Origin: Deltaproteobacteria bacterium
Lineage (GTDB): Bacteria > Myxococcota > B64-G9
Length of the DNA stretch: 13,684 nucleotides
Direction: 5' to 3'
NCBI GenBank assembly: GCA_030591745.1
Contig: JAUVAM010000022.1
Span: 1-13,684, forward strand
Shown here: piece after piece, positions 12,478-13,684 of the stretch
Position numbering within the stretch: the stretch's first letter is position 1
Layout: each line of letters opens with the position of its first letter
Notes under the pieces: model-generated
The model's input: only the letters and a program-made list of their open reading frames with translations
Told to the model about the DNA's origin: nothing
The model's database searches: none
Made by a program: the position numbers and the translations under genes

Positions 12478-13684
12478 TTAATACCGGTAACGCACACCCA
12501 AGGCAGCTGAGAAACCGGAGGTATTCTGCGTGAACTCACCATATTGCAGGGTGGAGCCATCCGGGTAGTCCGCTGTGACCAGACCGGTCTTGTCCCGAAG
12601 GTGCAAGACGTTGAATATCTCGGTGATGAGGTCGATGTTATGCCCCGAAAGCTCCTTCAAATCCCAAACCACCCGCAGATTCAGACGGAAGATATCCGGC
12701 AAGCGATTCCAATAGGGATTGTCGGGGTGGTCCTTGTCGTAGCCACGATACCAATCGTAGTCGGCGTAACCGCCCCAGAAGGTGTTGTAGGTGATCTTGG
12801 TGTAGGGGTAACCCGTGTACCAACGAACGCCCACACCCACTTCGATGCCGTAGGGGAAGTGGTATGAACCGTCTACCTTCAAGGCATGACGACGATCGTA
12901 GCTCAGAAAGCTCCACCAGTACTCATTCTGGCGCGGGTTGTCCATGTAGCTGGAGATGTAGTCATTCGGCGCGCCTTCGGAGCGTGAATAGGTGTAAGAG
13001 CCGCTCATCTGCCAGTTGTCGCTGAAGGCCTTGCGGAAAACAAACTCAAGACCCCAATACCGACGCCAGGCCTCCCGAGGGGTGCCCAAAGACCAGATGT
13101 AGGTTTCTTCGCCGTTCTTGTAGCCGATGACGTCCGAGCCTTCCTGATTCCAAATCAGGTTGGCTTCGTCGTCTTCAAAGATGTACTTGGTTTCACGCCA
13201 CAGGCCATTGATGGCCAGGGAGAAATCCGTGAAGAGTTCACGCTCGAGTTGCAGCGTGAGTTCGTCGGCGTGGGGGGCCGTCAAGTTGTCCTTGACCTGC
13301 ACCGTGTTCTCGCCGCCGGTGGACCGCAGGAAGGTGTCGTAGTCGCCGGTGACCGGGTTGTACTCATAGGTCTCCGTGCTCATGCCCTTGCCGACGAAGC
13401 TGGAAAGAGCAAGGTAGCCCGTGTCCACGTACCGGTTGTAACCAGCTCGCATGACCGTCTTGCCGTCGCCGGTGATGTCCCAGACCATATTGATACGCGG
13501 GCTGGTGGTGGTGAACTCGGTGATCGTGCGGCCGTCTTCGTTGAGCATCTGAGCCCAGTCGAAACGGATACCGGGTTTGACCGTGATGTTCTTGGTGATC
13601 TTCCAGGCGTCCTGGAAGTACAAGCCCAAAACATCTCCATAGATTAAAGAATCCAAGGAGTTAGGCACACCATTTTCGTCCAAG
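12478..13684 (-). CDS. TonB-dependent receptor / Oar-like outer-membrane barrel (partial, N-terminus off right edge)
   Basis: The last 401 residues of an outer-membrane beta-barrel of the TonB-dependent receptor superfamily. The frame is open to the window edge; the TTG near the edge is not a true start. Alternating amphipathic strands rich in aromatic residues run throughout, with features typical of Oar-like proteins: GLYFQDAWKITKNITVKPGIRFDW near the start, SPRINMVWDITGDGKTVMRAGYNRY, AWRRYWGLEFVFRKAFSDNWQMSGSYTYS and DRRHALKVDGSY. It ends in GVRYRY, with the terminal aromatic residue that the BAM complex recognises. Oar in Myxococcus is needed for surface development and signal export; other members import siderophores or glycans. 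The N-terminal plug and any carboxypeptidase-regulatory-like domain lie outside the window, so the substrate cannot be judged. Confidence 0.88.
   Translation of the reverse strand, partial: LDENGVPNSLDSLIYGDVLGLYFQDAWKITKNITVKPGIRFDWAQMLNEDGRTITEFTTTSPRINMVWDITGDGKTVMRAGYNRYVDTGYLALSSFVGKGMSTETYEYNPVTGDYDTFLRSTGGENTVQVKDNLTAPHADELTLQLERELFTDFSLAINGLWRETKYIFEDDEANLIWNQEGSDVIGYKNGEETYIWSLGTPREAWRRYWGLEFVFRKAFSDNWQMSGSYTYSRSEGAPNDYISSYMDNPRQNEYWWSFLSYDRRHALKVDGSYHFPYGIEVGVGVRWYTGYPYTKITYNTFWGGYADYDWYRGYDKDHPDNPYWNRLPDIFRLNLRVVWDLKELSGHNIDLITEIFNVLHLRDKTGLVTADYPDGSTLQYGEFTQNTSGFSAALGVRYRY

Overview
Every gene in this window lies on the minus strand, so transcription runs from right to left. The neighbourhood looks like a Gram-negative bacterium of the former Deltaproteobacteria (Myxococcota, Bradymonadota or a relative). 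Three things point there: an Oar-like outer-membrane barrel, a lipoprotein with cysteine-rich modules of the kind common in those lineages, and a DUF4388 protein next to a TPR/zinc-cluster membrane protein. This placement is inference; no marker gene settles it.

Right end (about 12,136-13,684): the C-terminal part of a TonB-dependent-receptor or Oar-type barrel protein, cut by the window edge. It is followed by a very strong hairpin terminator, then a tRNA-Leu(GAG) gene with its own intrinsic terminator. The non-coding stretch 12,136-12,477 holds only these elements and a weak promoter candidate.

Centre (2,831-12,135): a tightly packed six-gene run, probably one operon. In order of transcription: a large TPR membrane protein with a cysteine cluster; a DUF4388 membrane protein with a pseudopilin-like tail; phoH (PhoH-like ATPase); a 7TM-HD phosphodiesterase of the PgpH/YqfF type; ybeY (rRNA maturation endonuclease); and lnt (apolipoprotein N-acyltransferase). 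Gaps are 11, 3 and 0 bp, with overlaps of 14 and 4 bp. The last four genes link RNA metabolism, probable cyclic-di-AMP turnover and lipoprotein maturation. The first two are uncharacterised and are the best candidates for new biology.

Left end (1-2,679): a lipoprotein with a formylglycine-generating-enzyme-like (SUMF1) domain that lacks the catalytic cysteines, expressed from its own probable promoter. Its stop codon lies inside a 72-bp imperfect palindromic repeat. Beyond that is an AbiE-type (type IV) toxin-antitoxin pair: abiEi complete and abiEii cut by the left edge, joined by a 4-bp ATGA overlap. An inverted repeat sits over the abiEi start and may be the autoregulatory operator.

No insertion sequence, transposase, CRISPR array or plus-strand gene was found.
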